Shown one piece after another: positions 33,711-46,100 of a DNA stretch of 64,000 bases. The notes under the pieces are model-generated. The model ran no database searches, was not told the DNA's origin, and saw only the letters and a program-made list of their open reading frames with translations. This DNA comes from Abelmoschus esculentus (lineage: Eukaryota; Streptophyta; Magnoliopsida; Malvales; Malvaceae), in the NCBI GenBank assembly GCA_035048815.1, contig JAUCBN010000020.1, positions 4,657,501-4,721,500 of the forward strand, written 5' to 3'. The position numbers and the translations under genes are program-made. Each line of letters begins with the position of its first letter. Position 1 is the stretch's first letter.

Positions 33711-34604
33711 TTTGTATATACAATTTTAAAGAAAGTTAAATGAGGTACAAATATAGGATTCATTTTATCCCCTTAAAAATGAGGTACAAATATAGGATTT
33801 ATTTTATCCCTACTGATGAATATATTAATATTATTGGCAAGTAATTAAAATATTTATTATTGTTTATTTTTCTAATTGTCGCTTAAAAATAAGATTCAAG
33901 AAAGAAATTTTCTGATTGTCGGTAATGTTTTTTTTTTCATTTTTAAAGATTTAAGGTACGTATTTGCATTCACCAATTTTTGTTTGTGATTAAGTTGTAA
34001 TAATAATCGTTTTATTAATATACCTTTATTATTATATATATTTTTATGTTAGTTTTGATGATTTTTATTCTTCATTTTGTATTAATAATGTTGTCATATC
34101 CATCTTCTGTTTGAGTATTTTGGTTGGATTTTTAATCTTTTTCTTGCATGATCTTTTATAATCTCAAAAAGGTTCAATTGGATGTAAATGTCATTTTAAG
34201 TTTTTATTTGAAAAATAGGGTGTTTGAAGTTTATTTTAAAATTTATGTCAATTTCTACAATATAGGTAGGAGAACACTTGCAAATAATGACTCAGGGAGA
34301 ACGCCATACGATGGTGGTGTTCTCAATTTTTTTAATTTTTTTGTGAAATTTGAAGGGATAACACTACCTGCATATGACGTTCTATTTTTTGCAATATAAA
34401 AATTAACTTAGATTCTCAAATATAGATAAAAATCACTTATATTTTAAAATAAAATTTTAAGTTAAATTATTCTCATTTTTTTCTCTCAAAAGATTACTTC
34501 TTCTTTCAATAATTATAGAAAAATATCTAAATATTTTTTTACGTTATTTTTGTGGTTCTAATCTCTCGTTATAATTTTAAACATTTTTTAAAAATAAAAC
34601 TAAC
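33711..34604. other. AT-rich intergenic sequence
   Basis: Contains a short direct repeat (ATGAGGTACAAATATAGGAT at about 33739 and 33780). The frame at 34148-34399 has no recognisable protein. Confidence 0.6.
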
Positions 34605-34612
34605 GGTTTTTA

Positions 34613-35101
34613 TAGAGATGGGCACGGGTCGGGTTGGGTCGGATTTTCGACCCACCCGCACCCGACCCGGGTTTATTGCGAAAAAAATTCGACCCGAATC
34701 GATTTTTAAGCTTTAAATTCTGACCCAATCCGACCCGAATCATTTAAAAAATAAATTTTAGGGACTTAATTGTAAAAAAATAAAAATTAGGGATCTAATT
34801 GTAAAAAATAAAATTTTAGTTACCTAATTGTAAAAAAATAATTTTAGTGACCTAATTGTATAAAATATATATAAAGAGGGATTATTATTGCAAATATCCC
34901 TAAAATATATATGGAAAAATTATACTATTAGTCCCGAGTCGGGTCAAAATTTTTCAACCCTAAATCCAAACCCGACCAGACACAAAATCACCCTTAAAAA
35001 AACCCGACCCGAACCTGAATTTTTTTAAAAAAATCTGACCCGATCGGATCAGGTCTGGTTAGGTCGGAACCCATCAGGTTCGTGTTCAATACCCATCCCT
35101 A
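34613..35101. mobile_element. hAT-type MITE (489 bp)
   Basis: Ends are TAGAGATGGGCA and, inverted, TAGGGATGGGTA, close to the hAT consensus. The 8-bp flanks are GGTTTTTA (34605-34612) and GGTTTATA (35102-35109), seven of eight matching. Both ends are rich in GGGTCGGGT or its complement. It is non-coding. Confidence 0.75.
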
Positions 35102-35109
35102 GGTTTATA

Positions 35110-35581
35110 TAAAAAAAAATACTAAAACCGCAATAAATTTAAAGGTTTCAAATCTAAAAATATAATTTAAAAATGTTTTTTATGAACGAAAGGATATTGT
35201 GCTTCATTTTAAGAAATTTGCTTGCAAAAACTAAAATAGGTTTAATATTAAAATAAATATTTAAATTATTATTATTATTTTATTTTTAGGTATTTAATTT
35301 TTTAATCCTTTAACCGCCTAAATTATTTTTTACAAAATATATTATTTTGTTATCCTTAAAAGATGTTTGAACACTCAAAAGACAGAAAAAATTAAACATC
35401 TAAGTAAAGAAAAAATATTTAATTTGACAATAAATAATAAAAAGTATAGCCTAAAACTGATTTTGAAAATTTTAGTGAGTATAAATTATAGAATTAGTGA
35501 GAACATAAGAAGAAAATGGAGGAAAGAAAAAGAAATGAGAAAATTTAAGGAACGAGGCGGAACAAAAAAAATAAAGAAATG
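35110..35581. other. AT-rich intergenic sequence
   Basis: No feature seen apart from a low-complexity frame at 35367-35609 that runs into the left end of the Mutator-like element. Confidence 0.6.
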
Positions 35582-35590
35582 GATCTTTTC

Positions 35591-35754
35591 GGCAAAATTT
35601 GAAGTATAATTCAATTTTTTTTAATTAAGTTAATAAGGATCCCCAAAGATTATTTGGGGATTTAGGTCAAAATCTACAGTAAATATAGGGGAACGCCACG
35701 TGCAAGTGGCGTCCTCTCTCTTTATGCTTTCGGCTCCTCTTGAGCCATAAAATA
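35591..35754. repeat. MULE left terminal inverted repeat
   Basis: Pairs with 41216-41380. It contains GGATCCCCAAAGATTATTTG and the near-palindrome ACGCCACGTGCAAGTGGCGT at 35693-35712, with a CACGTG core. Confidence 0.9.
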
Positions 35755-36312
35755 AGGTTTTAGGGTGAATTCTGAGGCTCATGCAGAAGGATTCCATGTC
35801 GCCACCTCCAGGTGGCGTTGACTGAAATCATGCAGTGATAATACTGCCCGCCTGAATGCCTACATGATTCAGCCATGATTCAGCCATAATAGAGAAGGCA
35901 GGTCGCCACCTTCTCTTGGCGATTTAAGGCTGAGTTCACGTGATGGCCAGTTTATTATTGGTGGTTTAGGGTTACATATATAGGTATTGGGGTGGGTGTT
36001 AAAGGTCGAAGGGTGAAGGGTGAGTAGAAGAGTATATTTCAACGAGAGAAATTTGTGTGAAAGAGTTTTTACGTTAATTTTTTAATCGAAGGTAATATTT
36101 TTTTATGCATTCATATTTATTTAATGTTATTTTTAAGTAAATGTTTTTAGTTTTTAATGATCGTTTTTAGTTTGTTTTATTTTTTTGTTGACTACGTATT
36201 TAATTTATTGTTTAATTTCATTAATTGAATGTTAAGAGTATTTAATATTGTGTTTAATTTGAATATAATATTGTCTATTTTTTATCTTCTATTTTTTGCA
36301 GATTATTTGAAA

Positions 36313-38232
36313 ATGGCGTCTGAAGGAGTTCTATTATATCGTGACCATGAACATATTTCATCCCATATTCATGAAGAACATGTAATTAAATTATTGGCAA
36401 ATTTTATTATGTGTTATCTGGTTATATTTTGCCTCTTTAATACGTTAAATAATTTAATATACTCAATTTGAATAGGGTTTGGAGCATACTATTCGACGTA
36501 GAGGGATGAAGATCAGAGAACCTCCGGAAGCAATCATTTACTATTTACAACTTTCTGGTTTTTATAATCCTTCCTTTCTTCGTGGTTTTAAAATTGTGCC
36601 CGGATTGATCACTAGTTTGCTTGAACGGTGGAGACCCGAGACAAACACTTTTCATTTTCCATTTGGAGAGTGTACAATAACTCTCGAAGATGTAGCTATA
36701 CAGCTCGGTATACCAATCAATGGGAATCCATTGGTGGGTCACAACAATTATCGAGTAGCTGAAGTTTGTATGCAATATCTCGGCAAAATTCCTCCAGATG
36801 ATTGTGTAAACGGTTTTCGTTTGCGAATTTCATGTTTACAAAATGAATTTTTTGTAACTAGAACTCTAGTCCCGAATAAATTCTATTTGCAGCTAGAGCA
36901 TATATCATGAAAATTATTGGTGGGATGTTAATGCCAGATACATTTGGCAACTTGGTGCACACACAGTACCTACCAATGTTGGCTGATTTGAGCACAGTTG
37001 CTAACTACAGTTGGGGATCTGCAATATTATGTTTCTTATACCATGAAATTTGCAAGACCGTAATAATGATGAGGGAGAAAAAAAATTCAGATATGGGGGG
37101 ATGTCAAATCTTATTACAGTCTTGGGCATGGTATAGATTACCTTATTTAACTTCAATTGTTGAAGCTCCCATACTCATGGAATTCCCGCTGGCTGGAAGG
37201 TAATGTCGTAATTAAAGTGGTCATATAACTTTTATCTTGATTTAATTGTTTCTATTTTTATTATATTTACAGATGGAGACAAAAGTTGAGGAATGCGGGT
37301 GTTTTACCTAACAATGTTAGAGATATAAGAATGAAAATTCAAACTTTTGGACAAAATCAGGTGTTGAAATAAATTTTGTTACTAATTATTTCTTTTATAT
37401 ATTCTCTTATTTTTTTAATTTTTTTCACAGTTCAATTGGTTGCCTTATATTGATCCAACAATCGAGGCGTGCATACCAACAGTTGTGCTTCAATGTAGGA
37501 GTTTCTAGGGTGCAGTGGTACCGTTGATCCATTTTTCAATTGTAGAGTATCATTGCGCTGATAGAGTGTTAAGACAATTCAATTTTCATCAGCCTATTCT
37601 TAGAGCTCCACCATCAATTGAACATATACATACAGTGCATAGAGGCAGATTCGACGAGGCTTGGGCTCGTAAGCAAGGATATTTTATATCCTGTTGGGAG
37701 GAAAGATACACGCGGTGTGTAGATAATTTGTGTCCAATTAAAGCTAATGATTTTGAATTTAATACAGAATATTATTCTTGGTATTTTGAAAATGGAAAAC
37801 CGTTTATTGCATCTGTTGACGATGCCAATAAAATGGCTTCAAGATCCGTGTTGTTCGAAGCACGTTCAATTATCACAAGAGTCTGGTTAATGTTCTCAAG
37901 ACGAAACAGAAGAAAATAACATGGATTCTTCTCCAGTGCAATCCCATTCATCCAGTAATTGAGAACAACCGACATTTGGGGGTATGTCAGCTTATCAACC
38001 AACATATACTGATGATGGAGGATACATACCAAAATTTCAGTATCCCGCTACTACTAGTAATCCGACTATTAGTAGCCCATCATACAATCTTGAAGATATG
38101 TATAGAACCCCACCTTTTTTTAATGATGAGAAGACTCCGGATCAACCTAGAAGGATGGTTCAACCACCAAGACGTTACGACCAGACATCTTCTTTACACC
38201 GACAGGAATTACCGAGAAGGAGAAGAAGATAA
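36313..38232 (+). pseudogene. Plant mobile domain gene (PMD, PF10536; MAIN/MAIL-like)
   Basis: Start MASEGVLLYRDHEHISS. GT-AG introns are visible at 36382-36475, 37200-37272 and 37361-37430. PMD blocks: FLRGFKIVPGLITSLLERWR, TFHFPFGECTITLEDVAIQL, GIPINGNPLVG, MKIIGGMLMPDTFGNLVH, LLQSWAWYRLPYL and VEYHCADRVLRQFNFHQP. The tail (37984-38232) is Pro/Tyr-rich and ends in RRRRR, as many PMD proteins do. A frameshift near 36890, a TAG at 37506-37508 and a frame change near 37920 break it. Host PMD proteins act in meristem maintenance and silencing; many PMD genes are carried by transposons, as here. Confidence 0.85.
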
Positions 38233-38640
38233 TTTTTTAATTCGATGTTCATATGTTAAATTTCTATGTACTTGAGAAGTTTGCTTTAATAATACTATGC
38301 AAGGATTTGAATCCGTTTAAATCAATGTTTGTATTTATCTTGTATTTACAATTTAAATATCATTTTGAATTTTTAAATATCATAATGAATTTTTTTAAAT
38401 ATCATAATGAATTTTAAATATCATATTAAATTTTTAAATATCATAATGAAATTTAAATATCACACATATTGAAAGTAAAAATACGTTCCTATTATAATTA
38501 TTTATCATACATATGTGATCTATTTGGACACTTGTTTCGATTGTGATCGGGTCCTCTACAAAGCGTACAATGCTTAATTTGAATACCCCCGTCTCATTGG
38601 TCTGCGTCATCCATATTGGTATGAATACGAGTTGATACCG
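38233..38640. other. AT-rich gap between convergent MULE genes
   Basis: Includes several copies of AAATATCATAATGAATTTTT at about 38355-38460, a short tandem array. It probably holds the 3' ends of both genes. Confidence 0.6.
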
Positions 38641-38649
38641 GTTTCCCCT

Positions 38650-40735
38650 TCAACTTTCTACGAAGATTTGGATTGGGTAACACTCCTCGTTTATTGGATC
38701 ATCTGGCCAATAATCTTTCTTTGGAATGGTGTTAAACTGATTTTGGTATATGTTGGCAATATTATGCAGGTTATAACACGGATCCGCAAACATAAAAGGG
38801 TCCATATGAATATGCATGCATGTGGCCTGTGCGTGGGAGCAGGGGTATCTAAATGCTTGAAATTGACCACAATCACACCATCTACGATGAAGGTTAACTA
38901 CAAACATTCTTGACTCACCTCGGACCATAGCTTCAATAGTAAATTCGACACCACTTGGGTCAAAAGTTCTTACCCTCATAGAGCTTGCATCCGCTTGAAG
39001 TGAAGTCATTCGATCGTGCAGGGTTTGACTCCAATTCTGTCCACTATTTATTTGAGCGTTAACCTCTTGTCCTTTATCGGCTCACACCTTTATCGACCCA
39101 CACCTTACCCAATAAATCTTCCGCAAGGTTTGTTGTCATATTTCCGTAACGTCTAACTTCATCGTACGCTTGTGACCATCTTTCTTTGGGATGTCATTTG
39201 CAAACTTAAACACTAGTCCACCATGTTGTCGCAACCTTCTAATTCTCGCATCGAATTTAGGTTGAACTAGTTCATACCCTTCACAAAGTAATAAAAATAT
39301 TCTCAATAATGAAATAAAAATGATTTATAAATAAATAAATTAACTTTTGTAATAAAAAATTAAACAGTTACCTGCGCCTAAAATCTTTTTCCGGATCTCA
39401 TTGTTCCCAAAACTTTTTTTAGCATTCGCTGCAATATGTCAAATACAATATGCAAGATATGCATGCGAGGGAGACCATAAACTTTGGGGTTTATCAATTA
39501 TTGATAAGAGAGCGGTACCTCGATCAGAAATCATGCATACTCCATCTTCTTTAATTACATGATTGCGTAAATGTCTCAGAAAAAATTCTCATCCATCAGC
39601 GTCTTTCAAATCAACTATGACAAAGGCAATTGGAAATATATCCGTCTTGTGCAACAGCAACAAGTAATATATGTCCGTACTTCCCATATAACCATGTACC
39701 ATCCACTTGAATCATGCGCTTGCAAAATGGGAAGCCTTCAATGCAGGCATTGAATGCCCAAAATAACTTACTAAATATCCTTTTACCGAATAATTGTTTA
39801 CCTCGTACGTTGTATACTGGTAAGGTCTCATACTCTATCATAGTTCCCGGGATGAAGATTTGCATTGCTAGAATAAGACCTGGCAACTCATTATACGACT
39901 TAACCCAGTCTCCGTAAACTTGTACCATTGCCTTTTGCTTCGCCAACCATGCCTTATAGTATGAGAGAATATATCCAAGTTGATTCCTGATGGACGCTAT
40001 TAACACTGCAATTGAAATCCACGGTTGTTTTTCAACCAATAGTTTGATGTATGCATATATTAGATCAGAGTCTAAATTAATGTGGTCTTGTGATGAGGAT
40101 ACATTTGAACATGTATGTTGCTCATTGAATCGAGTAACCTCCCACATTTGACTCCTCTTTCGGTATGAAATTCTTATCCACCAAGGACATTTGCTCTTCC
40201 AATTGATACAACGTACACAATAGGTTTGTGCATTCGATTCAGCAACACAGAACCTCATATGTATTTTGATGCAATACTCCTTCACAGCTAGTTGTGCATC
40301 TTTCTTTGTATCAAATTGAGCCTTTAATATTAATTCCCCATAGTGAGAAGATGACGAAGAACCAAATACATGAGCTTCATGTGCCAGATCTCGCATAGCA
40401 GTATAGTCCACCTCAAGCATACGAGGTGGTGGTTCGTAAGATGGGTAACTAGGTTGCATTGACTCGGGATCTGGTTGAACATAACCCCAACCAGGTGGAT
40501 CATTTTTCATACCAAGTTTAGCGATAACGGCTTCCCATACATCATTTTCAACATCCACAACTTGCCCTTCATTCATATTTGTCAAAACAGTTTGGACATC
40601 ATCTAGATCAAGTAAATTTACGTCATCATTTTCTCCTACAGGTACAATATTTTCTTCATCATCGCTAAAATCATCAAGCGATTCTCCCCATCGACCAATA
40701 AGATTCTCGGTATCAAGATGATTTGCAGAACTCAT
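38650..40735 (-). pseudogene. mudrA-like MULE transposase
   Basis: I place the start at MSSANHLDTENLIGRWGESL (40735). An acidic N-terminus precedes a MuDR DNA-binding domain (LILKAQFDTKKDAQLAVKEY, CPWWIRISYR). The transposase core begins MIQVDGTWLYGKYGHILLVA near 39680, with the first catalytic Asp in VDGT. The frame breaks near 39640; IFPIAFVIVDLKDADG and VCMISDRGTAL (second Asp) continue in another frame with a stop between. A SWIM zinc finger, CDCGQFQAFRYPCSHA, is at about 38880-38830. It would cut and paste the element. Too damaged to be active. Confidence 0.88.
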
Positions 40736-41215
40736 TTGTAACTGCATATACAAAAAATAGCAAACAATGTCCATAAAAATAGTAAATAATAAATAATTTT
40801 GCATTATAAAAATTAACATAACCAATCTTACTAGATTTCTCCTACGTAGATTTCTTCTTTACAGTTGAGTTGAGCTGAGCTTTGAATCCTTCGCGTAAAT
40901 TTAGAGCAAACAAACTTTGAATGAAAATTTCAAATCTGTTGAAAATTTTCTTATACCAAATGTTACCACAACTATATATATTATATAAGATAAAGATAAA
41001 AAAAGACGTATGTTGCATGGCCCATGCACAGTGCCAACGCCAAAAGCAGGTGGCGACCTGGCTCCATTTGTATGCATGCAAAGCGCAACGTATTCAGCGC
41101 TGCTGAAGTTATGCAGAGCGCAGCGTATCTTACGCTGAAATCAAGCAGGCTGCAATGCCACCTAGAGGTGACGACATGCAGCTTTCCATCATGGCTCATC
41201 AGCTTTAATTTATGG

Positions 41216-41380
41216 CTTTATTTTATGGCTCAAGAGGAGCCGAAAGCATAAAGAGAGAGGACGCCACCTGCAGGTGGCGTTCCCCTATATTTACTGTAGA
41301 TTTTGTCTTAGATCCTCAAATAATCTTTGGGGATCCTTATTAACCTAATTAAAAAAATGGATTATCCTTCAAATTTTACC
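41216..41380. repeat. MULE right terminal inverted repeat
   Basis: Inverted copy of the left repeat. It holds a perfect 20-bp palindrome, ACGCCACCTGCAGGTGGCGT, at 41261-41280. Confidence 0.9.
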
Positions 41381-41389
41381 GATCTTTTC

Positions 41390-41560
41390 TTTATATTTAA
41401 ATAATAATGATATTTTTCGTAATTTTATAAGAACAATTCAATGCATACGTCCTGAATTCAACTCCATACTACCATGATTTGTTTTCCTACATAAAACTTC
41501 ACTCCAAACTAAGAGCCTTTATTATCGAATATTGAGTCGGATATAATTCAATTTTTTTAA
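41390..41560. other. AT-rich spacer
   Basis: No feature seen. Confidence 0.5.
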
Positions 41561-41569
41561 TATCAGAAA

Positions 41570-41807
41570 GAAAAATTCTACAACGGGCGTCGAACACTGC
41601 TGAACACTATTGATGTTTAACATTGTTGAACACCATTAAATTAATTAATAAAAATTTAAAATCTCAAGTACTCAATATGTAATTAATAAAAGAGTGATAA
41701 ACTCAATATATAATTAATAATTGTATGATTAATCTTTTAGATTTTTAATTTTTATAAATTAATTTAATAATGTTCAGCGGTGTTCGACGCCCGTTGTAGG
41801 CTGATCT
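41570..41807. mobile_element. MITE, 238 bp, probably Mutator-type
   Basis: Inverted ends share CTACAACGGGCGTCGAACAC (41578) with its inverse ending at 41799. The 9-bp TATCAGAAA is present at 41561-41569 and 41808-41816, which fits a Mutator-type duplication. No coding sequence. Confidence 0.75.
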
Positions 41808-41816
41808 TATCAGAAA

Positions 41817-42991
41817 TTTTAGATTGATGATATAATGATTTGTATCTGATTTAGAAAAAATTAAATATCGGATAATTAGATTGAATATTTGAATATCTGA
41901 TTATCCAAAAATATATTTGAATTTAATTATTTTTTGAATTTAAAGATCATATTCATAAAAACTTTATAATTTTAAATATAACAAACAATAAATTATAAAA
42001 TATAATAAGATTTATATATTTATAAAATTTAATTTTGGATATAAAAAAATTAAATTGTTAAAAAATATTTATAAAAATTTTAATATTTTAATTTTTGAAT
42101 AATCCAAAACTTAAAATATTATAATTTTTATTTAATCTAAAAATTTTAAAATTAACACAAATATTTAATCTAAAAATAAAAATCAAATCAAATCAAATCA
42201 AACGGATCAAATATTTTAAAACATCCTTATCCCAAACCTAAGTTTAGGAAAAAGATATTTGACTCTATAAAAAATAGATAAACTCTATCGACTTGGAATT
42301 TTTACCCATAACATATAAAACATAAATAAAATGTCTAGTATTAAGAATAATACAATAGTATTTTGAAATGATATGCAAAAGAAGGAAAATCTTCCAACAG
42401 TACGGTCGATGTATAAAAAATTCAGTCCGATCAATTCATCCGAAAATTTAAATATTTAATTTAATTTTTAACTTTTTTATTTTTTAAATTTGATACGAAT
42501 TATATTATTTTAAGTTTTAGGTTATCTAAAAATCTAAAATTTTTAAATTTTATGAATATATATACATATTATTTTTAGAAATGTGATATGTGTTATATCC
42601 AAAAATTTAAAAATCAAAATTATATATTTGAATAATTAAATATTTATTTTTTGAATTAAATATAAATTATCATTTTATTAATTTAAAACTATTAATATTT
42701 ATTTTTCAAGTCAATCTAATTTAATGTCCGAAAATTAACATCCCTTACCATCGGTGTTCAGCGACCCATAATTGGTGTTTGTTGTTTTGAAAGCTACGCC
42801 TGGTGCGTCTGATCCTGGAACATCTACCTTGAAAACAACGCGTAAAATCAATTACTAACGCGGAAACTGAATGATTCGGTCCATAGATAGGTTTATGGTT
42901 TCCAGGACTTTATTCCTCGTCTATTTATTTAATCTAGCATAAAACCAGACTTTATATCATAACAAAACAATTAATTGAATAATTAATTGAT
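41817..42991. other. AT-rich intergenic sequence
   Basis: No gene seen. A short AATCA repeat lies near 42180. The less AT-rich part at 42730-42900 is unassigned. Confidence 0.55.
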
Positions 42992-43150
42992 GTATTATAT
43001 TCTCAGTTGTTTACAATACTTTCTCCAAAAGTCTATATTTATAGATATAAGATAGAAACCCTAATTTCAATGATTATTAACCCTAATAATAAAACCCATT
43101 AAAGTTTAATTTAATATATGAATATCCACCATGAATAGAGATATTCATAA
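42992..43150 (-). repeat. Copia C partial 3' LTR
   Basis: Matches about 159 bp of the 5' LTR; homology stops at GTATTATATTCT on the left, beyond which unrelated AT-rich sequence follows. Confidence 0.8.
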
Positions 43151-46100
43151 CTCTTCCCCTTGGATATCTATGAAGATAATGTGCCTCGTTAAAACCTTAC
43201 TAAGATAAAAAACTTATGGGAAAAAAAATTCTTAGTGAAGGAAAAAGAGTACACACATCTTTGAATAGTATTTACTCCCCCTCATGAAAATATCACATAA
43301 GATCTTTGAATCTTCATAATTCAATATTGAATACAATTTTCAAATGTTGAAGTAGATTATGCACTAGTGGATAAATCTTTTCAAATTATTGCTTGAAATG
43401 ATTCATTGAATATTATTCTTCTAAAAATCATAAGGGGCGAAACTTAAAAAAAATATGTTTCATTTTATCACATTCGATGTACCCACCTTGAGATATAAAT
43501 TTTGCATTATCTCTACACAAAATAGCTTGCATCTTATCTTGTGAAAGTAATTCACATATCTTCGGGATGTATTTAGCCAAACACATATTTCGGCTTTGCC
43601 TCATACATAACAATTATTTAAAGGTAATGATCTCGTAGCACTTAAATAATATTCAGGACTAGCTAAGATACGATGATTCTGGATCAAATAATGTATATAT
43701 TGTGCTTTTAGACCAAGAATATCATTACCCTTTTCTCGAGGGTGGAATGGATCGTTTACATTAAGAGACATAACAACCATAAGGTTGATCAATAAATATG
43801 CGTTCTACATATAAAGTCTCTTTAAACATTTTTTTGTGTATGTCGATTGATGCACAAGGATTTGAGGAGATCTCTTCATGAGTCTCAACGATATTCAAAT
43901 CATCGACATACACAACAATAAAAATTCAGAGCTAAACCTCTTAATAAAAATGCTCGGGGAAATAATTCATATAGCATTATGCTAATAAATATTGAATGAG
44001 GCGATTATGGCAAATACACCTAAATTATTTCAAGCAATAAAAAGATATATTCAATATAATTTAATAATGTTCTCGAGAATTTGAATTAACTGCTTATGGC
44101 AATCTAAATATTTTTGGAAGTTTCATGTAAATATTATTATCAAGAGGCTCATTCAAATAGGATGTAACAATATCCATTAGGCAGAAACTGAGTAATTTTA
44201 TTTATTGCCAGACTGATCAAAATCTAAAAGTAGTTGCATCTAGTATCGAGGAATATATTTTCCTCATAATCAATTTTATGTCTTTGTGAGAATCCTTGTG
44301 CAACCAAATGAGCTTATATCTCATGATTTCGCCTTTTAATTTCTCTTTCTCACAAAGGCTCATTTATATCCATGAGCTTTACACATTTCAATGTACGAGC
44401 TATAGGCCCAAATACTTCTCTTTTCGAAGGAGATTTTAGTTTTGCCTCAATTGCCTCTTTCATGTTGGCCACTTATTTCTTTGTTTACATTGCTCAATTG
44501 ACAATGATTCATGATCCATATCATCAAATAAAATCTCTAGTGCTATATTGCATGCAAATATATTATCGACGTCGATTTAATTTCAGTTCCACTTATCACC
44601 AGACATGACATAATCTATTGAGATCTCTTTATTATCAGCTACCTGATTCATGTCAATGTCTATGTTGGAGATCATTTAATCTCTTCTTGAGATTTTCATA
44701 ATTCATTGATTCCTCTATCAAACCATCATAAAATATAGCTCCTTTTCTTTTTCGAGGATTTCTTTATCTTTGGAACTTACTTATCTACTACGCTTCAAGC
44801 GTTTGTTAGACTCATTAGCAATTAGAGTTTGTTCTTCCATGACATCAAATTTAATCGAAGCATTAATAGCTTGTATACATGACTTAGTCACTCTTTTAGG
44901 GTCAGCAAAATCATTGATTTGCTAAATAAATTATCCTTTGAACTTATAGTTCACATTGTGTAGTATGTGAATCAAAATTAGAAAAATGATAATTCATTCC
45001 AACTTATTTCTTTCTCCAACTATTTATTTACTCACCCTAATGTTGGGTAAACTGACTCATTAAAATGATAATCAATAAATTGGGTTATAAATAAACCCCC
45101 TATCAGAATCTCAAGATATTTAAATCTGATATATATTCCCAACAAAATTCATCTTTGTGCGTTGTGGTGGAGCAATTAGAACATATATCGCACACTAAAA
45201 AATCTAAGATGAGAAATATTTAGTTCCTGACCAAAAACCATTTGTTTTGGGGAGAACTTATGATCATTTGTTGGTTTGATGTGAATTAGTGATACTACAT
45301 GTAAAATGACATTTCATCAACATTATCAAGATTGATTGCCTTTCTAAGATAAACTGGAAAATGTGCTCGTAATTTTATCAACTGAGCAAGTAGTCTCGCA
45401 AACACCAAGTTGCGGGTTAATAAACAAGGATACATATAACCATCTAGTTGATGCATCGATAAAAATCGTAAAATATCTAGATGGTCTATAAGAAAGGTGT
45501 ATGGGCCCACATATATCACCTTGTATCCGTTACAGAAAAATTAATAGATTACACTCTATCTTAGCTATTGATGATTGAATAATCAAATTGCTTTCATAGC
45601 AAGTATCACTTGAAAAATTACCATAAAGAAAATCTTAGTTCTTCAATGAATGACCACATGAAAGTGTCATCAATTTTTCGCATCATATTGAACCGGGATG
45701 GTCTAACCGGTCATGCCAAATAAAATTATCAGTAAACATCTGGTTTACAATAGCATGAGCTTCAATTTGTACTAATTCTTATGTAGTACAATATGGATGA
45801 CAGTGTATGTAATTTTGACAAGATTTCCTTATTGCCTTAAGTTATACTCGTAATATTGAGATAGTCAACATCCTCTTGACTAATATTCTCAATATATTTC
45901 TGAAAGTATCTTTAAAACTCAATCAGTCTCTTTTTTACTTTGACGAGTATAATGCACTGTTAATATGGAATAAAGTTCCATTTGGAAATAACATATTTGC
46001 TCAATCGGAGCTTTTTGTGATATTAGTATTTCTGGATATAGTACTCACATTATTCCCTTGTATTTAAAATGGGAAAATATGAATAATTATGCATCTTTTA

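Larger units (their letters stand above)
35591..41380. mobile_element. Mutator-like element (MULE) with transposase and plant mobile domain gene, 5,790 bp
   Basis: A perfect 9-bp duplication GATCTTTTC flanks it (35582-35590 and 41381-41389), the Mutator hallmark. Inverted repeats of about 165 bp begin GGCAAAATTTGAAG and GGTAAAATTTGAAG. Inside are a plus-strand plant mobile domain gene (36313-38232) and a minus-strand mudrA-like gene (40735-38650), convergent on an AT-rich gap. Both genes are broken. Confidence 0.95.

Noticed and set aside
40842..41251. Frames on both strands near the right MULE end as genes
   Set aside because: They overlap the terminal inverted repeat and show no domain.
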